The notes under the pieces are model-generated. The model saw only the letters and a list, made by a program, of their open reading frames with translations, had not been told where the DNA came from and ran no database searches. The translations under genes were made by a program, and so were the position numbers. 64,000 nucleotides of DNA, taken from assembly GCF_024170465.1 (NCBI RefSeq), contig NZ_JALJYF010000001.1:992001-1056000 (forward strand). The letters run 5' to 3'. Source of the stretch: Natronospira proteinivora. GTDB taxonomy: Bacteria; Pseudomonadota; Gammaproteobacteria; Natronospirales; Natronospiraceae. Below, piece after piece: positions 9,963 to 19,427 of this stretch; position 1 is the first letter of the stretch; every line of letters begins with the position of its first letter.

Positions 9963-10880
9963 CTAGTCCAAATTCAGAAGACGGCGGGGGGCGACCCGGC
10001 CGTCTTCCAGAATTTCTCCAATTCCCAAAAAGCGATGGGCCTCTCCATAGACCTTGACCCGGCCTTCCGGCGGGGCCCCCGGGCTCATTACCGGGTTGCC
10101 GCGACCAAAATACCAGGCCGCATCGCCGCTCAGTTGCACGGATGACCACTCCGGCAATGCCGTATCCAGGGGCTGAAGCAGGCTGTCCAGGGCCTCTGTC
10201 CCAGACTCGGCGGCCTGCTCCAGCTGCGCCAGCGTCACCAGGTCCTTCTCGGTGTAGGGCCCGGCGGCGATTCGTCGCAAATAGCTCACATGGCCCACGG
10301 TGCCCAATTCACGGGCAATATCCTCGGCCAGGACCCTGACGTAGGTACCCTTGCTGCAACAGACCCGCAATTGCAGCGCCAAACCATCCACCGCCAACAG
10401 CTCCAGGGACAAAATCCGGACCGGGCGTGGATCCCGCTCCACCTCCCGGCCTTCCCGGGCCAAGCGGTAAAGCCGTTCACCCTGGTGCTTGATGGCGGAA
10501 TACATGGGCGGAATCTGCTGGATATCTCCACGGAAGGCGGCTAGTGCCGATTCCACCACAGCTTCATCCAGAGCCGGCACCGGGGCCTCCTCCAGGACCT
10601 CGCCCTCAGTATCGCCGGTGGCGGTCCGTTGACCCAGTCGACAATGGAAATCGTAGTGCTTGTCCGAATCGAGTAGATGGGCGGAAAGCTTGGTGGCTTC
10701 ACCGAAGCACAGCGGCAGGACACCGCTGGCCAGGGGGTCCAGGCTACCGGTATGGCCCGCCTTCCTGGCCTGGTACAGCCGTTTCACCCGCTGCAAGGCG
10801 TGGTTGGAGCTTTCTCCCAATGGCTTGTCCAGGGGCAGAATGCCGTGGACATCCCTGCCCCGCTTTCCGCGCCTAGCCAT
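9963..10880 (-). CDS. truB: tRNA pseudouridine(55) synthase
   Basis: TruB makes pseudouridine 55 in the T-arm of nearly all elongator tRNAs. The protein is 305 residues from ATG 10880 (MARRGKRGRDVHGILPLDKP). The catalytic motif GHTGSLDPLASGVLP places the nucleophilic aspartate at residue 48, the same number as in E. coli. A C-terminal PUA-like segment ends in LGIGEILEDGRVAPRRLL. The frame is open to 10958, but the chosen start gives the normal N-terminus and overlaps the rbfA stop by eight bases, indicating translational coupling. Confidence 0.97.
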   Translation of the reverse strand: MARRGKRGRDVHGILPLDKPLGESSNHALQRVKRLYQARKAGHTGSLDPLASGVLPLCFGEATKLSAHLLDSDKHYDFHCRLGQRTATGDTEGEVLEEAPVPALDEAVVESALAAFRGDIQQIPPMYSAIKHQGERLYRLAREGREVERDPRPVRILSLELLAVDGLALQLRVCCSKGTYVRVLAEDIARELGTVGHVSYLRRIAAGPYTEKDLVTLAQLEQAAESGTEALDSLLQPLDTALPEWSSVQLSGDAAWYFGRGNPVMSPGAPPEGRVKVYGEAHRFLGIGEILEDGRVAPRRLLNLD

Positions 10881-11283
10881 CCTTGGGTGGGTCCCCGTCG
10901 TTCTCCGGCTCACCGTCATTTCCCTGACGACGACGATCATCGGATACCGCCTGATCAATCAGGGAACTCAGGTGGGAGCCGCGCTCCAGGCTGTCATCAT
11001 GCATGAAGACAAGCTCCGGGGCCCGTCGGATATACATGGTCCGGCCCAGCCGGGCCCTCAAGGGGCGGCCAGCGGCTTTCAGGCTGTCCATCAGGTCCTC
11101 TGGCGGATCCCCCAGAAAATCCACCCAGACATTGGCCCGGGAGAGATCCTTGGCGACTTCCACCGCCGTGACCGTGACCTGCCAGGCTGCGTCATGATCC
11201 ACCTCTTCCCGGATAATCAGGCTGAGGCGACGTTTCATTTCCTCCGCCAGCTTCCGCTGGCGGGCTGTTTGGGGTTCTTTCAT
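10873..11283 (-). CDS. rbfA: 30S ribosome-binding factor RbfA
   Basis: RbfA is a cold-shock 30S maturation factor that helps process the 5' end of 16S rRNA. The protein is 136 residues with the KH-like core (RRLSLIIREEVDHD, VTAVEVAKDLSRANVWVDF) and the conserved C-terminal RRAPELVFMHDDSLERG. A charged tail of about 25 residues (DDRRRQGNDGEPENDGDPPKDG) follows. It starts 13 bases after infB and overlaps truB, so it belongs to the infB operon. Confidence 0.97.
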   Translation of the reverse strand: MKEPQTARQRKLAEEMKRRLSLIIREEVDHDAAWQVTVTAVEVAKDLSRANVWVDFLGDPPEDLMDSLKAAGRPLRARLGRTMYIRRAPELVFMHDDSLERGSHLSSLIDQAVSDDRRRQGNDGEPENDGDPPKDG

Positions 11284-11296
11284 GATTCAGCTCCAG

Positions 11297-13921
11297 TTAG
11301 AGGGTCCGTTCCACTTCCTGGCGCTCGTAACACTCAATCTGATCACCGGGCTTGACGTCGTTGTAATCACGCACACCAATGCCGCATTCGGTACCGGCCC
11401 GGACTTCATTGACGTCGTCCTTGTAGCGTCTCAGTGACTCCAATTCCCCTTCGTAGATCACCACATTGTCCCGCAGCACGCGTATGGGGTTGGCACGCTT
11501 CACACTGCCGTCCACCACAAGGCAACCGGCAATGTTGCCAAACTTGGGCGAACGGAAGACATCCTTGACCTCGGCCAGACCCACGATCTCTTCCCGCAGC
11601 TCCGGCGACAACATGCCGGACAGGGCGGCCTTGACGTCATCAATGGCTTCATAGATCACGCTGTAATAGCGAAGATCCACACCTGATTCGGCTACCTGGC
11701 GCTTGGCTGCGGAATCAGCACGAACGTTAAAGCCAATGATAACGGCGTCGGACGCCGAAGCCAGGTTCACATCGGACTCGGTGATGCCACCCACACCGTT
11801 GGTAATAATCTTGACCTTCACCTCGTCGGTGGAGATCTTTTGCAAAGACTCGGCCAAGGCCTCGGAACTGCCCTGCACGTCAGCCTTGATAAGCACATTG
11901 AGAATACCTACATCGGCACCCTCGCCCATCTGCTGGAACATATCCTCCAGTTTCGCGGCCTGCTGCTTGGCTAGCTTGGTATCCCGTTCCTTGCTCTGAC
12001 GGAACTCCGCCACTTCACGGGCCTTGCGCTCGTTCTCGACCACCACAACATCATCACCAGCTTGCGGGGTGCCGGACAGACCCAACACCTCCACCGGGAT
12101 TGACGGACCGGCTTCCTTCACCGGTTTGCCCGCCTCATCGAACATGGCACGTACGCGACCGAATTCCCGGCCGGCCAGCAACATTTCACCCTGACGCAGG
12201 GTGCCATGCTGGACCAGAACCGTAGCCACGGGACCACGCCCCTTCTCCAGCTTGGATTCGATCACGATGCCGTGGGCCACGTCACTGTCCACAGCCTTGA
12301 GCTCCATGACTTCAGCCTGCAACAACAGAGAGTCCAGCAGGTTATCGATGCCGTCCCCGGAATGAGCGGAAACAGGCACAAACTGGGTGTCACCGCCCCA
12401 GTCTTCCGGAATAACCTCGTGCTGGGCCAGCTCATTCTTGACCCGGTCCGGGTCTGCTTCCGGCTTATCCATCTTGTTCACGGCCACCACGATGGGCGTA
12501 CCCGCAGCCTTGGCGTGCTTGATGGCTTCAACGGTCTGGGGCATCACACCGTCATCGGCTGCCACCACCAGAATGACGATATCGGTCAGTTGAGCACCAC
12601 GGGCCCGCATGGCCGTAAAGGCCGCATGCCCGGGTGTATCCAGAAAGGTGACCATGCCGTTATCCGTTTTCACGTGGTAGGCACCGATATGCTGGGTAAT
12701 GCCCCCCGCCTCACCGGAGGCCACTTTGGCCTTGCGGATGTAATCCAGCAAAGAGGTCTTGCCGTGGTCCACATGGCCCATCACGGTCACCACCGGAGCC
12801 CGGGAGACTTCCTCGCCCTCGGTGGGCACTTCCATGACTTTCTCTTCCAGCTCATTCTCCTTCTGGAGCTTGACCTTGTGCCCCATTTCTTCCACCACCA
12901 GGGCGGCGGTTTCCTGATCGATGGACTGGTTAATGGTAGCCATCACGCCCATCTTCATCATCGCCTTGATGACTTCATTGGCCTTGATGGCCATCCGTTG
13001 AGCCAAGTCCGTCACCGTAATCGTCTCAGGCACGATGACTTCGCGGACCACTGGTCCTGCGGGGCGCTCGAAACCGTGCTTGCCACCGCCACTGGGTGCA
13101 CCACGGGTGGGACGATCTCCCCGCTTGCGGCGCCCCTGTTTGCCACGGGCCACATGCAGTTCCTGGCGACCTTTCTGAGCCTTCTTGCCCTTGCCACCAC
13201 TGCGGGCTCGCTGCCGTTTCTCGTCTTCTTCTTCCTGCCGGCGAGCTTCCCGCTCGGCCTTAAGCCGCTCTTCCTCGGCGGCTCGTGCCCGTTCAGCTTC
13301 CTCGCGGGCCTTTTCATCTTCCTTGCTGTTCTGTTCGCTGCGCGCTTCTTCTTCGGCCACCTCCCCGATGGCGGCTTCAACCGCCGCTTCCTCAGGGGTT
13401 TCAGCCACTTGGGCTTCTTCAGCTTGAGGCTCTTCGGCGGTCTTGGCAGCCGCTTCCTCGGCTTCCTTGGCCTTGCGTGCCTCTTCCTCGGCCTGTTCCC
13501 GGTCTTCACGCTCCTTGCGTTCGGCTTCCTCTCGGGCACGCTGCTCGGCTTCCTGGCGCTCCAGCTCTTCTTCCCGCTTCTTGCGTTCCTGCTCGACGAT
13601 ATCGCTACGCTTGACGTAGGTCCGCTTGCGACGGACTTCCACGTTCACGGTCTTGGTCCGTCCCTGTGACCCTGAGGTTCGCAGTTCACTCCGAGAACGG
13701 CGGCGCAGGGTGATCTTGCTGGGCCCCGATTCCTCACTGGATTCAGTGCTGGCCGCACCCTTGCCTCGACGAAGATAAGCCAGGAGCTCCAGCTTCTGGT
13801 CATCGTCAATAGTACCGTCCGGATCCGTGATATCGATGCCGGCTTCACTCAATTGAGTCAGCAGGCGTTCAACCGGAACACCCACTGTTTTCGCAAACTC
13901 TTTAACGGTCACTTCCGCCAT
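11297..13921 (-). CDS. infB: Translation initiation factor IF-2
   Basis: IF-2 is the GTPase that brings fMet-tRNA to the 30S P site and promotes subunit joining. The protein is 874 residues. The N-terminal IF2-N domain ([21 protein letters not shown]) is followed by a long, low-complexity Glu/Lys/Ala/Arg-rich region, roughly residues 60-270. The G domain has G1 GHVDHGKT, G3 DTPGHAAF and G4 NKMDKP, and domains II-IV end with the fMet-binding C-terminus. It lies between nusA (92-base gap) and rbfA, the normal arrangement. Confidence 0.98.
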   Translation of the reverse strand: MAEVTVKEFAKTVGVPVERLLTQLSEAGIDITDPDGTIDDDQKLELLAYLRRGKGAASTESSEESGPSKITLRRRSRSELRTSGSQGRTKTVNVEVRRKRTYVKRSDIVEQERKKREEELERQEAEQRAREEAERKEREDREQAEEEARKAKEAEEAAAKTAEEPQAEEAQVAETPEEAAVEAAIGEVAEEEARSEQNSKEDEKAREEAERARAAEEERLKAEREARRQEEEDEKRQRARSGGKGKKAQKGRQELHVARGKQGRRKRGDRPTRGAPSGGGKHGFERPAGPVVREVIVPETITVTDLAQRMAIKANEVIKAMMKMGVMATINQSIDQETAALVVEEMGHKVKLQKENELEEKVMEVPTEGEEVSRAPVVTVMGHVDHGKTSLLDYIRKAKVASGEAGGITQHIGAYHVKTDNGMVTFLDTPGHAAFTAMRARGAQLTDIVILVVAADDGVMPQTVEAIKHAKAAGTPIVVAVNKMDKPEADPDRVKNELAQHEVIPEDWGGDTQFVPVSAHSGDGIDNLLDSLLLQAEVMELKAVDSDVAHGIVIESKLEKGRGPVATVLVQHGTLRQGEMLLAGREFGRVRAMFDEAGKPVKEAGPSIPVEVLGLSGTPQAGDDVVVVENERKAREVAEFRQSKERDTKLAKQQAAKLEDMFQQMGEGADVGILNVLIKADVQGSSEALAESLQKISTDEVKVKIITNGVGGITESDVNLASASDAVIIGFNVRADSAAKRQVAESGVDLRYYSVIYEAIDDVKAALSGMLSPELREEIVGLAEVKDVFRSPKFGNIAGCLVVDGSVKRANPIRVLRDNVVIYEGELESLRRYKDDVNEVRAGTECGIGVRDYNDVKPGDQIECYERQEVERTL

Positions 13922-14013
13922 ACGGCAAAGCTCCTCGTTCCAAATTCTGACCGGTTAACCCGGTACGAGTACCCGTCGCGCACGCCACGGGATGAGTCAG
14001 TCTCCGCTTCTGC

Positions 14014-15528
14014 TTATTGAGCGGACTGTTCCTCGTCACCCTCCTGTTCTTCAAACCAGGGCGCACGGGCCTCCATAATGAGTTCCGCGGCTCGCTTTTC
14101 ATCAAGGCCTTCCACATCGGCGATGTCATCCACGGCCTGTTCGGCAAGGTCATCCATCGTGCGGATGCCTTTTTCCAACAGCTTGGCCGCCAACTCATCA
14201 TCCATACCTTTCATGTTCAGAAGGTCATCGGCTGGCCGGCTGCTGTCATCACCTCCGGCAATGGCCTGGGTCAACAAGACATCCCGGGCGCGACCACGCA
14301 GTTCATCGACCACGCCTTCATCGAACTCTTCTACTTCCAGCAGCTCGCTGGCCGGCACATAGGCCAGCTCCTCGATGCTGGAAAAACCTTCCTGGACCAG
14401 GATCATAGCGACTTCCTCATCCACATCCAGTTGTTCCATAAAGCTTTCCTGGATCTTCCGAGCCTCGGACTCGCTTTTCTCGGTGGCCTGGGTCTCGGTC
14501 ATGACGTTCAGCTCCCAGCCACTGAGCTGACTGGCAAGACGTACGTTCTGCCCGCCCCGGCCAATAGCCTGGGAAAGCTGATCCTCTTCCACGGCAATAT
14601 CCATGGTGCCGGTGTCCTCATCCATTACGATAGAGAGAACCTCTGCCGGTGACATGGCGTTGACCACGAACTGGGCCGGGTTATCGTCCCATATGATAAT
14701 ATCGATCCGTTCACCGGCCAGCTCATTGGAAACTGCCTGGACACGGGAACCCCGCATACCCACACAGGCACCCACTGGATCAATCCGGTCATCATTGCTA
14801 CGCACCGCAATCTTGGCCCGCAGACCCGGATCCCGGGCTGCGCCCATGATATCGATCAGACCCTGGCCCACTTCCGGCACTTCAAGCTCAAACAGCTTAA
14901 CCAGAAATTCCGGGGCACTGCGGCTGATAAACAGCTGTGGTCCACGTTGCTCGGAACGCACTTCCTTGAGGTAGCCACGTACTCGGTCACCGGGGCGAAC
15001 CGCTTCCCGGGGAATCATTTCCTCCCGGGGAATGAAGCCTTCCGCATTTCCGCCCAGATCAAGCCAGACATTACCTCGCTCCACCCGCTTCACCTGACCG
15101 GTGAGCAGTTCGCCCACCCGGTCCTGATAAGCGTCCACCACCTGGGAGCGCTCGGCCTCGCGCACTTTCTGCACGATCACTTGCTTGGCGGTCTGGGCTG
15201 CGATTCGCCCGAACTCCACATTATCCAGCGGCTCTTCCACATGAGAACCAGGTTCCACATCATCGCCATAATAAGCGCGAGCCGCCTCCAGGCTGATCTC
15301 TTTCTCCGGGTGCTCAATGTCTTCCTGATCTTCCACCACCAGCCAGCGACGGAAGGTCTCATAGGAACCATCTTCCCGGTTGATGCTCACCCGGGCTTCA
15401 ACATCACCACCATGCCGCTTGCGGGTGGCTGATGCCAATGCCGCTTCGATGGCTTCAAAGATGATTTCCTTGCCTACGCCTTTCTCATTGGATACGGCCT
15501 CGGCAACCAACAGGACTTCTTTATTCAT
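14014..15528 (-). CDS. nusA: Transcription termination/antitermination protein NusA
   Basis: NusA binds RNA polymerase, prolongs pausing, and promotes termination or antitermination. The 504-residue protein has the N-terminal polymerase-binding domain ([18 protein letters not shown]), an S1 domain ([23 protein letters not shown]), KH1 and KH2 ([28 protein letters not shown]), and two C-terminal acidic repeats with helix-hairpin-helix character ([34 protein letters not shown]). The presence of both repeats is the gammaproteobacterial form. It may feed back on the terminators before rimP, as NusA does on its own operon in some bacteria. Confidence 0.98.
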   Translation of the reverse strand: MNKEVLLVAEAVSNEKGVGKEIIFEAIEAALASATRKRHGGDVEARVSINREDGSYETFRRWLVVEDQEDIEHPEKEISLEAARAYYGDDVEPGSHVEEPLDNVEFGRIAAQTAKQVIVQKVREAERSQVVDAYQDRVGELLTGQVKRVERGNVWLDLGGNAEGFIPREEMIPREAVRPGDRVRGYLKEVRSEQRGPQLFISRSAPEFLVKLFELEVPEVGQGLIDIMGAARDPGLRAKIAVRSNDDRIDPVGACVGMRGSRVQAVSNELAGERIDIIIWDDNPAQFVVNAMSPAEVLSIVMDEDTGTMDIAVEEDQLSQAIGRGGQNVRLASQLSGWELNVMTETQATEKSESEARKIQESFMEQLDVDEEVAMILVQEGFSSIEELAYVPASELLEVEEFDEGVVDELRGRARDVLLTQAIAGGDDSSRPADDLLNMKGMDDELAAKLLEKGIRTMDDLAEQAVDDIADVEGLDEKRAAELIMEARAPWFEEQEGDEEQSAQ

Positions 15529-15558
15529 TGTCCCAGTCTCCAGTTCGTGACTTCCGAC

Positions 15559-15999
15559 TCACTGCTTGGGTGCAAGTCGTGCTTTCTCGATACGCTCAAA
15601 GGGCAGCTCAAAGATGTTGTCATCCACCTGAACCTGCACCATCTCATCTTCCACACCGAGCAAATGCCCCTTGAAGCGACGGCGCCCCTCGAAGGGGCCA
15701 TCAAGCTGAATACGGACCCGCTCACCGGAAAAGTGCCGAAAATGCTCCAGGGTCCTCAGGGGGCGATCCACACCCGGTGAAGAAACTTCCAGGGTATAGC
15801 GGCCTGGTATGGGATCTTCCACATCTAGGATGCCGCTGATCTGGCGGCTAACGGCTTCGCAGTCATCCACCGTAACGCCTCGTTCCACATCAATGAACAC
15901 GCGCAGCAAATTACCGCCGGCACTGTACTCCAGCTCGATCAAGTCGAAGCCCATGCCTTTAATGGCAGGTTCCAGCAAATCAATCAGTTCATCTTTCAT
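15559..15999 (-). CDS. rimP: Ribosome maturation factor RimP
   Basis: RimP assists 30S subunit assembly, particularly the S19 and S12 regions. The protein is 146 residues with the two-domain pattern MKDELIDLLEPAIKGMGFDLIELEY, VSRQISGILDVEDPIPGRYTLEVSSPGVDRPL and a C-terminal Sm-like fold (IQLDGPFEGRRRFKGHLLGVEDE). It heads the rimP-nusA-infB operon. Its start codon lies only 21 bases after an intrinsic terminator, so the operon is probably reached by read-through. Confidence 0.97.
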   Translation of the reverse strand: MKDELIDLLEPAIKGMGFDLIELEYSAGGNLLRVFIDVERGVTVDDCEAVSRQISGILDVEDPIPGRYTLEVSSPGVDRPLRTLEHFRHFSGERVRIQLDGPFEGRRRFKGHLLGVEDEMVQVQVDDNIFELPFERIEKARLAPKQ

Positions 16000-16020
16000 C
16001 GCGTGTCATGCAATCCATAT

Positions 16021-16065
16021 AAAAAAAGGGCCGCACGGCCCTTTCAGTATCGACCCCTCAGGGCC
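16021..16065 (-). terminator. Intrinsic terminator / candidate attenuator immediately upstream of rimP
   Basis: On the minus strand, arms AAAGGGCC (16044-16037) and GGCCCTTT (16032-16025) enclose a GTGC loop and run into seven or more T (16027-16021), a strong intrinsic terminator only 21 bases before the rimP ATG. The segment GGCCCT (16065-16060) just upstream can pair instead with the terminator's left arm AGGGCC. That gives a possible antiterminator. Conditional read-through into rimP is an inference. Confidence 0.7.
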
Positions 16066-16074
16066 CCGACTGTT

Positions 16075-16093
16075 CGGGATGGCATCCATCCCG
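16075..16093 (-). promoter_or_regulatory. Stable hairpin in the rimP leader
   Basis: Perfect eight-base arms (CGGGATGG and CCATCCCG) enclose a three-base loop, between the two terminators that separate tRNA-fMet from rimP. There is no T-run. It may act as an RNA-processing or pausing element in the leader. Confidence 0.5.
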
Positions 16094-16128
16094 GGCCGTG
16101 GCACGAAGCCCTGGCCGAGCCGCTAACG

Positions 16129-16151
16129 AAAAAGGCCCCAAAGGGGCCTTT
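16129..16151 (-). terminator. Intrinsic terminator after tRNA-fMet
   Basis: Read on the minus strand, nine-base arms AAAGGCCCC (16151-16143) and GGGGCCTTT (16139-16131) surround a three-base loop and end in five T (16133-16129). It begins 11 bases after the tRNA 3' end. Confidence 0.8.
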
Positions 16152-16162
16152 CACGTAGAAAG

Positions 16163-16239
16163 TGGTAGCGGGGGCAGGATTTGAACCTGCGACCTTCGGG
16201 TTATGAGCCCGACGAGCTGCCAGACTGCTCCACCCCGCA
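16163..16239 (-). tRNA. Initiator tRNA-fMet (anticodon CAU), CCA encoded
   Basis: The 77-base cloverleaf folds completely. The anticodon loop CTCATAA carries CAT, and the anticodon stem has the three consecutive G:C pairs (GGG/CCC) that mark initiators. The T-arm is GCAGG-TTCAAAT-CCTGC. The first base is U and base 72 is also U, so position 1:72 is unpaired, as formylation requires, although the common bacterial pair is C1 with A72. It occupies the place of metY ahead of rimP-nusA in E. coli. Confidence 0.96.
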
Positions 16240-16253
16240 TCCGGCAAGACGCC

Positions 16254-16282
16254 ATTGTAGGGACAAGGCGCTGCGTTTGCAA
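16254..16282 (-). promoter_or_regulatory. Sigma-70 promoter for tRNA-fMet
   Basis: On the minus strand TTGCAA (16282-16277) and TACAAT (16259-16254) are 17 bp apart, close to consensus. The predicted start is about seven bases before the tRNA 5' end. It probably also feeds the rimP-nusA-infB operon by read-through. Confidence 0.75.
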
Positions 16283-16382
16283 GTCCAATCAAGGGGTTCG
16301 CGTAAAAAGAAGCCCCTTCTGATCCGCCTGCATTGCCCCTCCCGGTCCAAAGGGGCCAGAAAGGTATTACTTGAGAGTGAAA

Positions 16383-16409
16383 GCCCGGAAAGAAGTTTCC
16401 CTTCCGGGC
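16383..16409 (-). terminator. Hairpin closing the nuo operon
   Basis: Eight-base perfect arms (GCCCGGAA at 16409-16402 and TTCCGGGC at 16390-16383) lie seven bases after the nuoN stop, followed by only three T. It is likely the end of the nuo transcript, ahead of the tRNA-fMet promoter, though the weak T-run suggests incomplete termination. Confidence 0.5.
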
Positions 16410-16415
16410 GAAAAA

Positions 16416-17858
16416 TCACATAAAGGCTTGGGCACATACCGCCATAAGGGCGCCCGGGAAAATCCCCAGAGCCAGCACCGCCAAGGCGTTGGTGCTCAAC
16501 AGTGCCCTGAAACCCAGGCTGGACTCGGTCACCGGGGGCTGCTCCCCTTCCGGCTGATCGAAGTACATGACTTTCACCACCCGCAGATAGTAGAAGGCAC
16601 TGATGATCGCGAAAATCACGGCTGCCACCGCCATCCAGATCCAGCCGGCATCAATGGCCGCATTGATCACCTGAAGCTTGGCATGGAAGCCGGCCAAGGG
16701 CGGCACCCCTGCCATGCCGAACATGAGCATGGCCATGCAGGCCGCGAACCAGGGGCTACGCTCGTTCAAACCCTGGAAATCGGCAATATTTTCAGCCTCA
16801 TGGCCCTTGCGGCTCAGCAGAATGATCATGCCAAAGGCGCCGGAAGCCATGAGGACATAAATCAGGGTATAAAACATAGCGGACTGATACCCCAGGGTGG
16901 TACCCGCCATCACTCCCATGAGGATGAAGCCCATATGGGTAATGGTGGAATACGCCAGCATTCGCTTGATGTTGGTCTGGGCGATGGCCAGGAAACTACC
17001 CACGGCCATGGACAGTACGGCCAGCACAATCAGCATGCCCTGCCAGGCCTCATGGAAGCCACCGAAACCATCCGCCAGCAAACGCATGAACAGGGCAAAA
17101 GCCGCGATCTTGGGTGCGGCCCCTACAAACAAGGTAACTGCCGTGGGTGCCCCCTGATAAACATCGGGAATCCACATGTGGAATGGCACCGCACCGATCT
17201 TGAACGCCAGACCCACCAGAATGAAGGACAGCGCCAACGCCAGACCAATATGGGAGATCTCGGCCTCTTCCACATAAGCGGCAATATCGGTCAGATCCAA
17301 AGAGCCGGTCACCCCATAGAGAATGGACATGCCGTAAAGCAGCACCCCCGAGGCAATGGCACCCAGGACAAAATACTTCATGGCCGCTTCCGAGGAATTC
17401 GAAGACTCCCGATTGAAGGCCACCATGGTGTAGAGGGAAAGGGACAGCAGCTCCAGCCCCAGGTAAACCACCAGCAAGTTGTGGGCAGACACCATGATCA
17501 TCATGCCCAGCAACGAGGTCAGGCTGAGCAGGTAGTACTCCCCCTTGAACATGCCACGATCCATCAGGTACTGGCGTGAGTAAGCCAACACCACGGCCAG
17601 GGTGCCATACAGGAAGAATTTCAGGGTGTGGGCCAACTGGTCTCCGATGAACATGCCACCAAAGGTAAAGGTGGCCGCATCACCCATGATTCGCCAGGTC
17701 AACAAGGCCCCGCCAGCCAACGTGGCCATGGTGAGCCAATGGGTGATGAAACGGTTCCTTTCTGACAGGAACAGATCCACCAGCAGAACCAGACAGGCCA
17801 TCCCGGCGACAAACATCTCCGGAATGACGGGCGTAAACTGAGGCATTTCAAAGTTCAT
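16416..17858 (-). CDS. nuoN: NADH-quinone oxidoreductase subunit N
   Basis: NuoN is one of the three antiporter-like proton-pumping subunits in the membrane arm of complex I. The protein is 480 residues with about 14 predicted helices. Conserved features are the charged helix GLELLSLSLYTMVAF (Glu in helix 5), FKIGAVPFHMWIPDVYQGAPT (the transmembrane lysine and broken helix) and KRMLAYSTITHMGF. It is the last gene of the operon. Confidence 0.97.
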   Translation of the reverse strand: MNFEMPQFTPVIPEMFVAGMACLVLLVDLFLSERNRFITHWLTMATLAGGALLTWRIMGDAATFTFGGMFIGDQLAHTLKFFLYGTLAVVLAYSRQYLMDRGMFKGEYYLLSLTSLLGMMIMVSAHNLLVVYLGLELLSLSLYTMVAFNRESSNSSEAAMKYFVLGAIASGVLLYGMSILYGVTGSLDLTDIAAYVEEAEISHIGLALALSFILVGLAFKIGAVPFHMWIPDVYQGAPTAVTLFVGAAPKIAAFALFMRLLADGFGGFHEAWQGMLIVLAVLSMAVGSFLAIAQTNIKRMLAYSTITHMGFILMGVMAGTTLGYQSAMFYTLIYVLMASGAFGMIILLSRKGHEAENIADFQGLNERSPWFAACMAMLMFGMAGVPPLAGFHAKLQVINAAIDAGWIWMAVAAVIFAIISAFYYLRVVKVMYFDQPEGEQPPVTESSLGFRALLSTNALAVLALGIFPGALMAVCAQAFM

Positions 17859-17888
17859 GATCCCTGGGGACTCCTAGACTGGGACGCC

Positions 17889-19403
17889 TTAAAGCTTGCT
17901 CTGCATCATATGTTCCACAAGTGCTTCCACACTTGGAGCGATGACATCAATCAACGGCGAAGGCCACACCCCAAGCACAAGAGTGGGCACGGCCAATGCC
18001 GTCAAGAACAGAATTTCTCGTCCATTGATATCGCTAAGGGAGGCCACCTTCTCATTGGCCACTTCGCCAAACATGACCCGCTTGACCATCCATAAGGTAT
18101 AGGCTGCGCCCAGAATCAGGGTCAGGGCAGCCACGAAGGCGATCCAGAAATCGGCCCGGAAACTGGCCAGGATCACCATGAATTCACCCACGAAGCCGGA
18201 GGTGCCGGGCAAGCCCGCATTGGCCATGGCAAACAGGACCATGAAGGCGGCAAAAATGGGCATCTTGTTGATCACGCCACCATAGTCCGAAATCTCGCGG
18301 CTATGAATCCGGTCATACATGACCCCCACACAGAGGAACATGGCGCCAGAGATGAAACCATGGGAAATCATCTGCACGATGCCGCCCTGAATGGCGAAGG
18401 CCGAACCGTCCGCACTGCCGGTACTGGCGAGAATCAAAAAGCCCACGAAAAAGCCCAGGGTCGCAAAGCCCATATGGGCAATGGAGGAATAGGCAATGAG
18501 CTTCTTCATGTCCGATTGGACCAACGCCACAAGACCGATATAGGCCACCGCCACAAGGGAGAGAATAACGATAAACCAAGCCAACTCGGCGCTGGCATCC
18601 GGCGTAATGGGCAGGCTGAAGCGCAGGAAACCATAGGCACCCAACTTCAGCAGAATGGCCGCCAGGATCACCGAGCCACCCGTGGGTGCCTGAACGTGAG
18701 CGTCAGGCAGCCAGGTATGCACCGGCCACATGGGGACCTTGACGGCGAAAGCCAGCAGGAAGGCCACGAAGATCAGCTTTTGTTCGATCATGCTTAACGG
18801 CGCCAGATGGAAATCCAGCACCGAGGTACTGCCGGTCTGCCCGTAAAGGTAAATAAAGGAGACCAGCATGAACACCGAACCGAAGAAGGTGTACAGGAAG
18901 AACTTGATGGTGGCGTACACCCGATCCGCCCCGCCCCATATGCCGATGACGATGAACATGGGAATCAGCAGAGCTTCCCAGAAGACGTAGAATAGAACCA
19001 CGTCCAGGGAGGAAAACACGCCGATGGTAAAACCTTCCAGGAATAGGAAGGCGGCAAAATACTGGGCAGGCCGATACTGAATCACCACCCAGCCGGCAAT
19101 CACAACCAGCACGGTCATGAAGGTGGTCAGCAGGATCATGGGCATGGACAAGCCGTCCACGCCCAGGTGGTAATAAGCACCCAGGGTCTCAATCCAGGGC
19201 AGCCGTTCCTCGAATTGCATCGCCGCCGTGGTGGTATCGAATCCAGTCCACAGGGGGATGCTCAGAATAAAGACCACGGAGGAAATGCCCAGGGCCCACC
19301 AGCGGACATCGCCCAATCCCAGGCGGTCCACGACAAGCACTGCGATCCCGCCGAAGATCGGCAGCCAGATCAGGAGACTGAGCAGTGGCAGGGTTTCAAA
19401 CAT
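17889..19403 (-). CDS. nuoM: NADH-quinone oxidoreductase subunit M
   Basis: NuoM is an antiporter-like proton-pumping subunit. It has 504 residues from ATG 19403 (MFETLPLLSLLIWLPIFG); an in-frame TTG three codons upstream is possible but less likely. Family hallmarks are YVFWEALLIPMFIVIG (pump Glu), FAVKVPMWPVHTWLPDAHVQAPT (central Lys) and KKLIAYSSIAHMGF. It lies 24 bases after nuoL and 30 before nuoN. Confidence 0.97.
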   Translation of the reverse strand: MFETLPLLSLLIWLPIFGGIAVLVVDRLGLGDVRWWALGISSVVFILSIPLWTGFDTTTAAMQFEERLPWIETLGAYYHLGVDGLSMPMILLTTFMTVLVVIAGWVVIQYRPAQYFAAFLFLEGFTIGVFSSLDVVLFYVFWEALLIPMFIVIGIWGGADRVYATIKFFLYTFFGSVFMLVSFIYLYGQTGSTSVLDFHLAPLSMIEQKLIFVAFLLAFAVKVPMWPVHTWLPDAHVQAPTGGSVILAAILLKLGAYGFLRFSLPITPDASAELAWFIVILSLVAVAYIGLVALVQSDMKKLIAYSSIAHMGFATLGFFVGFLILASTGSADGSAFAIQGGIVQMISHGFISGAMFLCVGVMYDRIHSREISDYGGVINKMPIFAAFMVLFAMANAGLPGTSGFVGEFMVILASFRADFWIAFVAALTLILGAAYTLWMVKRVMFGEVANEKVASLSDINGREILFLTALAVPTLVLGVWPSPLIDVIAPSVEALVEHMMQSKL

Positions 19404-19427
19404 TGCGTGCAATCCCTTTTCGTCCGA

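Noticed and set aside
12206-13669. Long plus-strand open frame opposite infB
   Set aside because: The Phe/Leu-rich sequence is the reverse complement of the Lys/Glu-rich IF-2 region. There is no ribosome site and no homology.
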